Counted from the first letter of the stretch, positions 10,386 to 22,219 are shown. The stretch is 64,000 nucleotides of DNA from Plantago major (GCA_026545765.1 CM048841.1:92709352-92773351), one strand, 5' to 3'. Numbers and translations are program-made. The notes: a model not told the origin generated them from the letters alone.

Positions 10386-10889
10386 GTATTTATTTATATA
10401 TATAAGTGCACAACTATTAGAGTTGTACAATTGAGTACTTAATTTAAGTTAAATTGAACCGATTTGTGATACACATGTAAATTAGACTTTAATTACAAAA
10501 AACCAATATGTTTTATCCATTCTAATTCTAAGCCCTAACGCAACTCCGACAAAATCAATTCATCATTACAAAAACTCAATTTGTTTTCTCTAATTAAATT
10601 TCAAGCCATAAATCAACCCCAACAGAATCAATTCATCATTAAAAAATCTCAATATGTCATCTCCAATAAATTCTAAACCTAATCGAACTCCAACAAAATC
10701 AATTCATCATTGAAGAAAAAAAACAACGATAACCAATATTTCTTCTCCATCTTCTTTAATCAAATTGGAACAGATCAATTCGCACTATCCAAAATCTTAA
10801 TTCAACTAAAAAAGACAATTCGTTATCAGGAACAACGATTGCACTTACCTTCATATACTTTTATTATTATTTGTAATTAGATACCACAA

Positions 10890-11035
10890 TGACACGCTCA
10901 CGTTATATTATATAAGAACACCCAACTGATAATCTGAGCGCTAAAACATTAGCTTCACGTTTAACCTGAAAAAACATCATGGCACAAAATTCTCGCCCCC
11001 CTATTCGTACTTTGCTCAACCGCAGAATCAAAATT
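10890..11035 (-). pseudogene. Second RNase H-like C-terminal remnant
   Basis: The minus strand reads VKREANVLALRLSV, clearly related to VKREGNVLAHILSV at 8670. The adjoining CTATTCGTACTTTGCTCAACCG stretch is related to 8970-9000, with the middle of the block missing. A short, deleted relative of the 8670-8995 remnant. Confidence 0.4.
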
Positions 11036-11089
11036 TATAATTGAAAATCTAAATATCTATTAATTTCTTGTTAAATAGATGGGTAGAAT

Positions 11090-11712
11090 ATTAAATATTT
11101 AATAAATGCTCTATTTTTTAAATTCCATTATTTTATTTTATTTTATTTAATAAATATATATTTTATTTTAGTGAATAAAATAATTTATTTAATTAATAAT
11201 AATCATCTAGATTGGTGTCTATGGATTCGTCTTGTCACGGTAAATTCAAATATATGTTCACAATATTTTTCGGAGTTTTGTAGAATAAATTTATATTAAA
11301 TTTAATAAAAACTATATATGCAGGCAACATACAAAAAATAAATAGTGGAAGATATACTGGTTGAAAATGCAACTAATTCCAAAAAAAATTCACGTATATT
11401 GAATTTATTTAATAAATACTCTATTTTTAAATTTCAATTAATTTATTTTATCTTATTTAATAAATTTATATTTTATTTTAATGAATAAAATGATTTCTTG
11501 AAATAATACTACTCAAGATTGGTGTCTATGGATTCGTCTTGTCATGACGAATTCAAATATATGTTCAAAATATTTTTCGGATTTTTGTAGATAAAGTTAT
11601 ATGAGATTTAATAAAAACTATATATGTAGACAACATACCAAAAATAACAATGAAATATATACTGGCTAAAATACAACTAATTCCACAAAATTCCACGTAG
11701 GATTGAATTAAT
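11090..11712. repeat. Tandem direct duplication, two units of about 310 bp
   Basis: Unit 1 (about 11093-11404) and unit 2 (about 11400-11712) share, in the same order, TTTAATAAAT..CTCTATTTTT, GATTGGTGTCTATGGATTCG, AAATATATGTTCA, TTTTTCGGA and ACTATATATG. AT-rich and non-coding. Divergence between the units is moderate. Confidence 0.85.
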
Positions 11713-12600
11713 TTGGTGAGGTTTAGCCCCTTGTGCTTTACATATAAATAAATATATGGATGGATGGATGGATAATATAAGGATATATATATATATATAA
11801 CTGGATAATGATAAGAATGATAAGATTTGGAGCACACGGGTTAGGCTGCATTGATTCGCTTAGTTATATTTTATACTACGATTCGCTTTAGTTCGATTCC
11901 ATTCGATGGTAGAAAATTGCAGTTGAAGAGAACAGAGTCTTAGTAACGCACAAACCAATTGATATGGCAGCTAAGGATTCCTAACAACTAACGATCAGTC
12001 CTATATTTATCAAGTCTTGGTAGGTGATTCTGCGTAACAAATCCATATACTTCGATACAAACAGTTACAAATTAGTAGACTAATTACAAAGAATTGAGGA
12101 GTTGATATAATTTGAATCTAAACTAATGTGATTAATGGACGTCAACTTGATTTATAGATTGTTTCTATTTTAAGTTATAATTCAAAAGTAAAATAAAATA
12201 TTATACATAAGCAAGGTCCGATCTTGAGGTACTAAACTGTTTGAATATGGATTAATTAGCATTTAGTTGTAGAAGTCAATATTATTGTTACAATGGTACT
12301 CAACTGTTTCCATCCAGAATTTACAGATTATTGTTACTTAATTGTTAATTTTTCTATTTGCAACCTTAAATGATAACAAAAGTTTATTCTGCCATAGTGC
12401 TGTTTCGTGTTTGCTGTTGATATATTGAGTTGGATAAAAGGAATTCTAATATGGTGAGAATGACCGAAACCGTTTCTTTATAGAAGGCGACAACTTTACG
12501 ATCTCTAGTGCTGGACATTGCAGAATGAATTATCTGTTTCATTTTAACATATTCGAAATGAAATACATTAGAATATATGAGGGAATTGAGAGTTTAATAA
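11713..12600. other. AT-rich intergenic stretch
   Basis: Short ATGG and TA runs near 11755-11800. No gene, element end or structured repeat that I can support. Confidence 0.6.
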
Positions 12601-12612
12601 ATCATAAACATG

Positions 12613-13356
12613 TTATGCTCTCATATAAGCAACTTCAAGGTCACCAACGCATTCGTGACAAAGATTGTACTTGAATGGGATCCACGTCTCCTTCATGTGC
12701 ATGTTGTAATTTAACAACTTTTTCTTACAGAAAGGTGGAACCAACAGATAGTCTGGATTCTTGAGATTAAGCTTTGAAAGTCTTAACTGTAAAGACCAAC
12801 GACATGCAGCCACGAATGATACACCTTCTTTATCCTCCTTCATTTTGGATAAAACTTTAAGTCCTACATCACGAATCTTAACACTACTACTAAAATTTTT
12901 CATGTAGTTCAAACAGTATAGGGCTTCTGGGTGCTTGAATTTCATGGCCATTTCCATCAGACAATATGCCTCATCTTGTTTACCATTTTCGAAGTATTGG
13001 ACCTGGGTTGAACAGTCGACAAAAAATTTAGCATATACTGAGCCAATGAAAAAAATCAAAAAATAAAGAAAAAAATACTAACCAATGAATTCCTAAACAC
13101 TGCCTCAGGGTTCTTTGCATTTGAAAGCCTATAGAACATCGATTCTGGAATTTGAAATGAGGCGTCGAGAGGTAAAATCCGCAACACGTTTGGACTGTTA
13201 CATATAAGTAGACAAAAATTTCATGTTAGTCTAACTAATTTCAAAATATAAGTAGGCAACATAAAAAAAACGGATAGAAAACCTATTGCTCGCATTTGCC
13301 CATGAAGTGGGTGAATCGATAGCAACTCTTTCCATAATATTGATGAGCATCTCCAT
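12613..13356 (-). CDS. F-box-like / Sel1-like repeat protein (copy 3), apparently intact
   Basis: Three minus-strand exons, 13356-13283, 13194-13083 and 13002-12613, with GT-AG introns of 88 and 80 bp. They join in one frame of 191 codons plus TGA. The start is the first in-frame ATG after upstream stops and opens directly in an F-box-like helix (MEMLINIMERVAIDSPTSW), so the usual leading Leu-Pro is absent. Exon 2 has RLSNAKNPEAVFRNSLV. Exon 3 has a Sel1-like repeat (DEAYCLMEMAMKFKHPEALY) and a C-terminal CHECVGDLEVAYM. The order fits the At2g35280-like F-box family, whose members are thought to act as SCF substrate adaptors; that role is inferred. It is the only copy of the local three with a clean frame. 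Its short F-box may mean it is also degenerate. Family call moderately sure. Confidence 0.6.
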
Positions 13357-13473
13357 ATTGAGTTTCAAGTATAATGGGTAATATGAACAGGATGAAATCT
13401 TCCTTTGTCTCTTCGTTGTTTATTAGCTTGCAAAATGTGGAATGTGCTAGTGCACGCAGGATTTTCAACAAAC

Positions 13474-14250
13474 AGACACACAAACGCACGCACATATATA
13501 GATAACGGAAGAGGTGGACGTATCTTATGTAACAAACATTAACGACTTGGTAAGTAATTATGGGAAGTTGGAGAATATTTGAATTTAAATACCCATACAA
13601 TTAGGGAAACATAACAACTATGATTTGTTGGAACGGATTCTGGCCTTTGGATGTCTTTCCATTCGAGCCAAACCATGAAAATCGGAATTAATTAGATATT
13701 TTGAAATTTTGAGTTGTTGGAACGGGGCAATTCCAATTGTATTCCTAAAAAATAGGTCTTGTTGTTAAAATACTCCTTTAGCAATTTGTTTTATTAGTAA
13801 ATACCTATTTTTTGGTTAAAATTAAATCCCTAAATATAGGATTGGTGATGGTGGACATATCAGATTTCTTATGTTAGAAATAATCATCCGTGTTCAAATA
13901 ACAATGAATTATAATTTATGTATTTTAACTATAATTAGATTACTTAACCCATAAAAATAGAGAAGCTTTAAAACTAATAATTTCAAATTTATGTTGACCC
14001 AGTTACATCAAAACTAAGAAGATTAAAAAATGATTAGATTACTTCACCCATAAAAATAGGGAAGCTTTAAAACTACTTATTTGTTTCAAATTAGGCGTAT
14101 GGATAGAAGAAGAAAAACAAATTCAAATTTATGTTGACCGGATGACTCAAATATTAGTGAATTATAAATGAATTGTTTTTTGCTTCGTTTTGCCACCTAG
14201 GATTTTTGCATACGTGGCATAGCTCTCCTTCCATTTTCATCATCACTTTT
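13474..14250. repeat. Upstream region of F-box copy 3, duplicated from or with that of copy 2
   Basis: 13520-13625 matches 6655-6780 (shared TGTAACAAACAT and AATATTTGAATTTAAA-like words), and 14165-14235 matches 6825-6895 (shared GTTTTGCCACCTAG and GTGGCA words). Between these, copy 3 has about 500 extra bases, including a short direct repeat of CCCATAAAAATAG..AAGCTTTAAAACTA at 13949 and 14045. So the promoter regions were duplicated with the genes. Confidence 0.75.
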
Positions 14251-14403
14251 ATCATATATATAGATTGATGGCATGTTATGATTATTGGAACCAAAGTAAT
14301 ATTAAAACCCGGGACAAAGAGCTAGCCAGTACTATTCATCGATTGAAATGAACTTTTGGCTTTTGTACTGATTTTATATTGATCATTGACATTCCTTACA
14401 CAT

Positions 14404-15096
14404 ATTAGATGTAGGGGTGCTGGGTCAGACTCGATCCAATTTGATCCGACTCGAAAATGGACTGATAGATAAAGCCATTATCAATTTATTGACCGAGACT
14501 GGACCATATTCGGGTCCTTTGACCGACGCTAAAATCCGGGCCGGTCCGGGCTGGACCCATTTTGACCCTGTTGAGTGTTGATAAAAAAAAAGGACTAATT
14601 TAATAATTATTTATTGCACATTACACAACAAAACTCAGAAACAAATAATTAATCTGCATGAAGTTAAACAACACCATTAAATTGATTCCACCCAAGCAAC
14701 ACTACCTAGTACCTAGTCACTAGCTAATGCACATCATTTTTCATTTCAAATTTCAGGAACTACTACACTAGCAGTCTAGCACACTCACTTGGGTAAATTG
14801 AAATTTAAAAAATATTATATTCTTTTCACTTTGTCTAAGTTTAAGTTAGTAAGTAGTAATAACACATGCAAATAGACTTAGTTTCGGTGTGGAAAAAATT
14901 AGATGTACCAAGACTTGTCCGGGCCGTTCTGGGTTGGACCGATTTTTTTCGGGTCTTGACTCGGCCCGACCCGAAACTCGAATTTCGGTAAAACATAGAC
15001 CCGAGACCCGGACCGAAAAAACGGGCCGGGCCGGGTCAGGTCCGGGTCAGAATAAAATTCGGGTCCGGTCCACTGATGCTCAACCCTAATTAGATG
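14404..15096. mobile_element. hAT-type non-autonomous element, 677 bp, with 8-bp target duplication
   Basis: The element spans 14412-15088. The left end is TAGGGGTGCTGGGTC, and the right end read on the minus strand is TAGGGTTGAGCATCA. The octamer ATTAGATG flanks both sides (14404-14411 and 15089-15096), the size typical of hAT elements. Both subterminal regions are rich in CGGGTC/GACCCG words. The TIR start is the same as that of the coding hAT at 24648-29185. No transposase. The open frame at 14889-15089 reflects the GC-rich subterminal repeats. Confidence 0.88.
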
Positions 15097-15634
15097 TATA
15101 GTAAAGTCTTTGGGGGTGAATGCAACATCAACGTAGCAAAATGTCCAAACTTTCCATACACATTAATAAATTCTGGAAAACACAAAATAAAATTAATGGA
15201 AAATATACAACATGTTTCCTCATCAAATATTATAAAAATATACCTTTATAAAAAATTTTAGTTTTAAAATTAATTATTCCCGATTAATGAAATTTAAATT
15301 ATCTTTGATTTGCTAAGTGTAATCGTAAAAAATGAGTAGTATACCTTATAGAGAATATAGAGAAAGAATAGAGAACTTCTTGTAGTATTTGCTAATAGGA
15401 AAGAGGGGGTTTATTCTAGTAAAGTATAGGTATATGTAGTTTATAAATGTGAAATAAATGAATATTTTTTTATTCACAAAGTTTTGGAAGGGGATAATAC
15501 ATGGAACAGAGGGCTCGATGTACGATGTTATGTAAAGGATAATGTTTTAATCGATATCAATCAAGTTTAATGAATGAACATTTTATGTCGATTTTATGTG
15601 TGTATTTTACCGATATTCTTAACATAAACTCCTA

Positions 15635-15977
15635 GGGCTCTTCTACGGGCAGGCAGGGCGAGGGCCTGACAATTAACAGCCAGTTGATCATACACCATTA
15701 GATTTTTTATTTAACGGGCAATATCAAATCGCAAAAAGCGGTAAGGCGATCGCCCTATAGCCATTCCGCCCTATGAATATTTAAATTTAAAAAATACAAA
15801 TATTATTCAAAATATCTAAATTTGCCCTCTAATTTTTTTATAAAAAATATAATAATATTTATTTTAACATTGCCTATTCTTTAATTTCACTATTTTACAT
15901 TTTAATAAAATAAATATGTTAATTTTTGTTTGGTTGCCTCAGACAGGGCGGAAGCCTGCCTGACCGTAGAAAAGCCC
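15635..15977. mobile_element. MITE with 23-bp GC-rich terminal inverted repeats, 343 bp
   Basis: The left end GGGCTCTTCTACGGGCAGGC pairs with the right end read on the minus strand, GGGCTTTTCTACGGTCAGGC, and the match continues into GCAGG. The AT-rich centre is non-coding. I could not define a target duplication with confidence, so the superfamily (Harbinger, Mutator or other) is open. Confidence 0.75.
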
Positions 15978-16205
15978 ATATTTCTAATTATGGCCATAAT
16001 TTGTCTGTCCCGTTGGCCTTTCTATAAAGAGTAAAGACGGTCCTCAAGAAACTCCCTCTTGTTTGTTATATTTCATAAATAAATGGTTTTTTGAAACTTA
16101 ATTATGGGTAAATTTGTTAGATTTCCTCATACCGGTCGATGAGTTTTGTGATATTGGTGAATCTTATGGGCAAAGAATTTGCAAACTGGTAAAATGTAAA
16201 TTCTA

Positions 16206-16436
16206 TTCCCTCCGTCATAGAAAATTTTATACATAACATTTTCAATTGTACTATTTAACTTCATACATTACTAAAAAAATTATTCTAAACAATCTAAACT
16301 TTACCCACAAATTACATCTTTTATACAATTAAAGTACGGTTTTAACCACATTTACATCTTTCATCATGTATTTTAACTTTTCACCTGAACCTACGCACCA
16401 ACACTAATGTATGAAGATTTTTTGGACAAAGGGAGG
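16206..16436. mobile_element. Stowaway-like MITE, about 230 bp, degenerate
   Basis: The left end TTCCCTCCGTCATAGAAAAT pairs with the right end read on the minus strand, CCTCCCTTTGTCCAAAAAAT. This is the CTCCCTCCGTC end of Tc1/mariner-type plant MITEs. A clean TA duplication is visible only on the left. Confidence 0.6.
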
Positions 16437-16659
16437 TTGAAGTATATTTATTTACTTTGTGATAAAGCATATTTTCTTGCTCCATTAAATGGAAATTAAC
16501 ATCTTCCTACCCATAAAACTGAGGTCTCGAAAATATGGGGCAGCAAGTTTGCTGAGTTGGAAATGGATTTCATTTTGTTGCTGAAATGTAATTATAGTGC
16601 TTTTTTTCTGGTTTAGAAAGATAAAAAGGAAACAACATGAAGTCTCCTAAAAAACCCCT

Positions 16660-16870
16660 TCCTCTTCTTCAATGGCTACTCTTGCCATTTTATCAGCAAC
16701 AACATTTGATGTGCGGTGTATCAATCGGAAATCGACAGTCTATGGCTCCTAGAATAAATTTCGGCACTGATTCACCAAATTTTTGAAGTTTTCCATGCAT
16801 TCTTGTTCACCATAATCATACCGTAAGCTTGGCTGAAGTCCAGTTAAATTTCTATGTTAGTGATTCTTCT
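16660..16870 (-). pseudogene. RNase H-like domain C-terminal fragment
   Basis: The minus strand reads CMENFKNLVNQCRNLF, two stops, then TVDFRLIHRTSNVVADKMA and RVAI with a Glu-rich tail. The DFRLIHRTSN..AD.MA..A pattern is the end of the plant RNase H-like (RVT_3) domain, found in LINEs and in small host genes. The N-terminal half is not seen nearby. Broken by two stops. Confidence 0.45.
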
Positions 16871-16899
16871 TTCCGAAAAGAAAACCTAAAAAAGATGAA

Positions 16900-18149
16900 G
16901 CAAATCAAATGAGAAACATAGAAAATTTTGTTTGAGATGAACAAATCAATTAATGGATCATCACCATATTACTACCAACACAAAACAAACCGAGTTTGAT
17001 ATGCTATCTAGCTAAAAGAATCATATATATATCATGTCAGCATAGAGCAAAAACATCATGATCGAACTCAATATACTGAATTCATGACTACGAAAAATTA
17101 AAAGTACTACAACATCATATAAACAAACAAACAAACACAACACACTATTATATGCTATCTCAAGCTACACTTTCATGAAAGTATAATGTGAGTCATTAGA
17201 TGAAAACTATAAAAAATCTCCACGTACAGTGCCCACATACCAAAACTCTAAATTACAAAAGAACCAGAAAATAGTTTGTCAAAACTAAATGTAATTATAG
17301 ATCCTCAATCAATTAAAAGGAGCAGGCATATAACGAATGTATGTTTTCTTCAAAAGTACTATACCGGTTTTCTCAGTAGTACCATCATCATCATCATTCA
17401 TTATTACCAGTTTACAACCTACTTGCCCTTGAAGTGCTGCTAAAAAGAAGCTAACTACCAAGATATCAAATAAAATCTTTCGCAAAGCATCTCACTAAAC
17501 TGGCACAGAATGAACTCAAGACACTTCAAAGTTGGATCCCACATATTTCGGAATCGACTATGCAATATGTTATATTTCCACTTAGAACTATGTGCATGTA
17601 CTGCTCGGGGACTCTATGCCATTCAGACTCAACCCTATTTTAGATATCAGGCAAACGTTCGTTACTGTAATTAACTGATAAAAGGAGCTGCCTAAATCGA
17701 TATAAGAATATTGAAGCCCTTAAGCAAAGATATGATAACAATGAAGATTGCTCATTACTCCGACTCCAAAAAAAAAAAGACTGTAAACAAAACTTGGAAA
17801 GAAGTATATTTCACAGCACATACATAGACCGTTTGCTTGACGACTGGAATATTGTTTTCAAGAGCATCATGGCAGATAATATTCGTGAATATCTAATGGC
17901 GTCCAGCAATTTCCCTGCCACACGCCGTGGAAGATAAATTTGATAGTAAGTATGGGCTTCACAATCTTGTAAGCACATCGTAAAAGCTACAATTAGCAAG
18001 CGGAAATCAATCCCAAGAGTGAGTAATCTCAGGCACGATCATTGACTTCCAAATCAATATCCGCAATGCAAAGAGGCCCACTTCCTGCTCCCATTTTCTC
18101 CCAACTTTATTTCTCTCTTTTTGTTTGGTTTGCTTTCACCCCCAACCTA
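16900..18149. other. AT-rich stretch without a recognised gene
   Basis: A minus-strand open frame of 62 codons at 17811-17999 (containing YYQIYLPRRVAGKLLDAIRY) might be an exon of the same unknown gene as the next feature, but nothing confirms it. Otherwise non-coding, with short AAAC and A-runs. Confidence 0.4.
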
Positions 18150-18574
18150 CTAACTCAAGTGCATTAGATCCTCATAGGATTTACGGTCTGTGTGGAGTTT
18201 AGCAAGGTGTCGTACATTCTTGCCCCAAAACTCCAGGTTCCATCTTGTCGTGAACTCCTTCTTCTGTTGTGACTTCACTTTCTCAAATGCAATCAACTTA
18301 TACAGAAAGAGAAAATTCCTTTAGGTGTAGGACGAAAGTGAAAAACCAACAGGATAATAAACACATCTTGCAACAATTTGGGCTATGTGATTCCAAAGCA
18401 CACGTCTAAATTGCCCAATTGACAAAATCATCATTTGATGAACAACACGTTATCTTTAACATTGATTAGATAAACATGGATATACAAATAGAATTATGCA
18501 TACATACACGTTGAAGCTTCTTCTTAATATCCAGAGTGTGAGCGGAGAGATAAGCCACTGGTCGATGCTGAGGC
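18150..18574 (-). pseudogene. Unidentified gene remnant, 3' part, cut by Copia-1
   Basis: Minus strand. 18574-18508 reads QHRPVAYLSAHTLDIKKKLQ and ends at a good donor (CGT then GTATGT). After a 211-bp intron, 18296-18150 reads LIAFEKVKSQQKKEFTTRWN, LEFWGKNVRHLAKLHTDRKS and YEDLMHLS then TAG. The frame is kept through the splice, so this looks like the true 3' end of a gene. The upstream part lies on the far side of Copia-1 (32883-33021), and the two meet exactly at the GAGGC target duplication. I do not recognise the family. The block is Lys-rich and hydrophilic with no obvious motif. Confidence 0.5.
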
Positions 18575-20369
18575 TGAAAGTATGTATGTCCTAGAAACAA
18601 CTATTTATGGGGATGATATGTACTTTGATCACATTTAGTTTATTATAGTTTATAATATTGTTATTTGGCATAGCATCTATTGAGTTATTATTTGGTTGTT
18701 TGAATAATTCGATAAGATGTTCTACTGACCACACGCTATCACCAAGTGTGAGAACTTAGATGACGTAAGTACTAAAATGGCCTGAATCGAGTGTCATTGA
18801 GATTTGGGATATCAATGACGACGTTAGAGATTGGTATGTGATAATCATATTCTTGGAGAATGTAGTAATCTCACATCACGAAGGACTTAGTCATTCATGA
18901 TGGATATGGACACTTTAGAGGTGTTGGTAGACCCAGAGAAACCATTTGGTTAATTCTATTTATATGTCTATGGAAGTATCGGTGTAAGGTGATGACAATT
19001 TTCGACTCGGCGTCAATCGACTACGTGTGAAGTGATGTGCTTTGACCATGACCAATGCTCAGACTCTAATGGGGTAGATACGGCACGCAAGGCACATCAC
19101 GTAGACATGGGAGTAGTAGTCCAAAATATGATTCATTCCTAATAGACATTGGAGAATACTTTACATCTCATAGTTAGGTTGATCGTTAGTCATCGTTAAT
19201 GCATTACGATATATTCAAAATGGTGTTTGAATATGATCGAGGATCAACTAACAAGATTGAGAAAGAAATGAATAAGTTATCGAAGCATATAATATCAAGT
19301 TCTAGACTTATTCGAGTATTCGTGAATGAAAGGACCTTACCATCATTAGAACCTTACATTACAGGTGGTTTGTATATCCTCACAAACGTCCTTATATATT
19401 AATATTGTCCGGTAAATTGTCTAGGAGTTTCACCGTGAACCTAATTGGATTAGTGCTTAATATATAAGGCCCTATGGGTCACACTATATGGAGAGTACTC
19501 TATCAAACTGTGGATGTTAATATTATTTATTTATAATAAATAATATGAGAATAATTTTAATTTGTTCAAATTGGACTTGAACAATTAAAATGAAGTGTTA
19601 TACTTGGACTAATTTAGAATTAGAGTTCAATAATTAAAGCTGGGTTGAAATAGAAAAATTGGGCCAAGGAGAATAAGAAAGCTGGGCCAAAAGGCCCTGC
19701 AAAAAGGAAACAGCCGGGCGCGTGTGTGTAACACACGCGCCAGAGGTTAATTTATGGCACGTGTGTTACACACGCCAGGAGGTTGATTATGGGGACGTGT
19801 TGCACGTCCCCATCATCACTTCTTTTTTCTTTCATTTTCTTTTTTTGACTTCTTCTTCTCCTCCTCACGTTTTTGTCCTTGTCATTGGCTTGATACATAC
19901 TGTTTTGAATGATGTGATCTACAGTGATATCACATTTTATTTTAGAAATACACAGAACCAAGATAAAACAGAAGAAGACAAAATCAGATTTTGTCTTATA
20001 AACACTTCATATTCTTTACATCATAAAAGAGGAATCTCCTAGCATTTTTATAGGTAGAGGAACTCCTGTGGATACCAAGGTTCGAGGTGACAACTGGCAA
20101 CCTGCATTTGCACGAGGATTGGGATTTGCTTGGAGAGGAGCTAGAGGATCTCGAAGGGCTTGAATATACAGAGGAGCAAATTGACGAGCTATTAGAATTT
20201 GCTGAGGCAGAATTGGAAGCTGCTAGTCAGATCTCAAAATTGCTATCAGAGTAAGCTCTCTGTTATTTATGCACAAACACGTTAAATTACTGTTATCATG
20301 TTGGTCTATAAAATTTTTGAAATTTCCGCTGCGTATACTTAGAGTATAATCTGACCCAAAATACCAACA
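18575..20369 (+). repeat. Copia-1 5' LTR (1795 bp)
   Basis: TG...CA ends. About 1.18 kb at the 3' side (from about 19190) is nearly identical to the 3' LTR. The first 600 bp differs by many short length changes. It contains three short GC-rich palindromes at 19717-19811. The short open frames inside are shared by both LTRs and have no recognisable product. Confidence 0.95.
19717..19811. promoter_or_regulatory. Cluster of three ACGTG-type palindromes in the LTR
   Basis: Three successive inverted repeats: 19717-19741 (GGCGCGTGTGTG, then TAACACACGCGCC), 19756-19776 (GGCACGTGTG...CACGCC) and 19791-19811 (GGGGACGTG..GCACGTCCCC). Each has a G-box/ABRE-like ACGTG or GCGTG core. The matching 3' LTR block (about 32234-32326) keeps the third exactly, while the first two differ in sequence yet stay largely palindromic. 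Possible bZIP/bHLH binding or hairpin function; inferred only. Confidence 0.5.
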
Positions 20370-20370
20370 G

Positions 20371-20382
20371 TGGTATCAGAGC
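20371..20382 (+). other. Copia-1 primer-binding site
   Basis: TGGTATCAGAGC, one base after the 5' LTR end; the usual plant Copia match to the 3' end of initiator methionine tRNA. Confidence 0.9.
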
Positions 20383-22219
20383 TAGACTTGATTTAACAGT
20401 AATTTACGTGTTATTCTTATGTTTGATTTGTTTGGAGATAAAGAATACATATACAATAATTATATTTCCAGAATAATAAAATTATTTCTTGGAAGAACAA
20501 GAATGTAAGATTAACAAACCCGCCTTGTTTCGGTTATTCCCCGCATCATCAACCACCACTATCCCTCCTTCTACCACCTCTTCGTTAACGGACTCGAAAT
20601 GTGGCTTAGGAAGTAGAGAGCCCAAGAAGCTCCGGAATCCGCCATTAATGGCGGTTGAAGGAGCTTCGCGAGCTCTCCTCGTTCCACAACCCCACGACTC
20701 GTATCCCCGACCTTGTTGGTGAATTGAAGGACCTCTAGATTTGATCTAGTATGAAGGATGGGTTTGAATAATGAGAAAGTACACTTCATCAATTTTTCGA
20801 TTCAAATTAAATCTTGTTAGATTCGATCTATTGTTGTTTATATGATCAATTGATGATGATGATAATAACCCATATTTGATCTTGGTTTGATTTTGGAAGG
20901 TTTTCAGAAATCGATTTGATGTTTAGAAATTGGTTTAAAACTACAGGGACTTGTTTGAGGTTTTTGAAAACTCATAGCCCTTCTGTTTGAGAAGATGATC
21001 GGGTTATTCGTAATTTTTAGAAAATTACAGGGACTGAATTGAACATTCGAAAGGTTTTGGGTAGCTGGTAAGAAACTGAAAGTCCCAGGGACTTGGAATG
21101 AAATTTGACAAATTTGATAATTTACTGAAAGATACATTCACTTCAGTTTCTTACATCTGGGTAGAAAATATTCTGTTTATATCAATTGAATACAGTGCTT
21201 GCTGAATTTTTCAACTAGGTACAAAATTCTCCTGCTATTGCAATTGAGCGCAGAATTTTATAAAATTTAGAATTTGCCCCAGAAACTTTTAGAAAATTTA
21301 TTTTAAAATTCTGAAAATTATAAAAGGCCCCAAAAGTTTTAGAAACTTTAAAATAGCTCATAAATTGTTTATGAAAATTTTAAAAGGGGATTAATTAATC
21401 TTTTGAAGATTGATTAATTGTTTAGAGACACCTTAGGTTTTAGAAACTTAACAATGCATTCTTTATCTCGCATTTGATTATGTTATTGCACGTTTGATTG
21501 TCTACGTGAATTGCTTTACTTTAAAGTAGCAATAGAGTCCGCGTTTTGAATTCTTGGGTAGGCGGTGCCCATTATGTGTCGGACCGCGTTAATGCATGTA
21601 TGAGTAGGCGGCGCTCATTACTTGGTAGTCCGCGTGTTGCATGACTGGGTAGGCGGCGCCCATTACATGTTGCATAATTCTGGATCTTGGTCATACGAAT
21701 AATTTAAATGTTCCCCAATTAAATTTAAGTCTCGGACTAGGTTTGAACGACGTCACCCATCATAATTGAGTGGTGTATTGATCCTTTTCGTTCGAGAGTA
21801 TTTACACCCTAGTGTTTGCTCCGTTCTACGCGAGGCGAAGTCCCATTCATAAATGCATGGCTAGCATCGCGTGATGGTTATGACTTACTTGGCTATGTCT
21901 TGTCGCCCTAGCGTCGGAATAGTTTAAGGACGTCGGTCAAACTTGGTTTGATCAACCAAGAGTTGCTTTGAGCAATTGGTTTGGAGACATACCGGTTCAA
22001 CTATTACAATGTTCAAATTTCTAGTGGGTTGTAATAGTGGGAATGCGGATCTTGGCCACTATGACTGTATTTGATATAAGTCCGTGCTCTTCATATGGGG
22101 TCGTCGAGTATGTGAAAATAGTGGGAGCTAAATATTATTGAAGTCCATGTATATTTAGTTATTGTTTGTGATCAAGGAATTTTATCTTAGTATTAATTCC
22201 AATTTATATTTACTTCTCT
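20383..22219 (+). other. Copia-1 leader (1.8 kb), non-coding, with a three-unit repeat
   Basis: Long untranslated stretch before gag. At about 21555-21672 a unit of roughly 54 bp containing GTAGGCGGCGCCCATTA occurs three times. No gene supported. Confidence 0.6.

Noticed and set aside
14889-15089. Open frame with Arg/Gly-rich product
   Set aside because: Lies in the GC-rich subterminal repeats of the hAT-type element.
19722-20042. Open frame in the 5' LTR of Copia-1, also present at 32250-32555 in the 3' LTR
   Set aside because: Conserved only because the LTRs are copies; no known domain, and the frame runs across the palindromes.
21555-21672. Three short repeats considered as a CRISPR-like array
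   Set aside because: Only three imperfect units in a plant retrotransposon leader; not a CRISPR.
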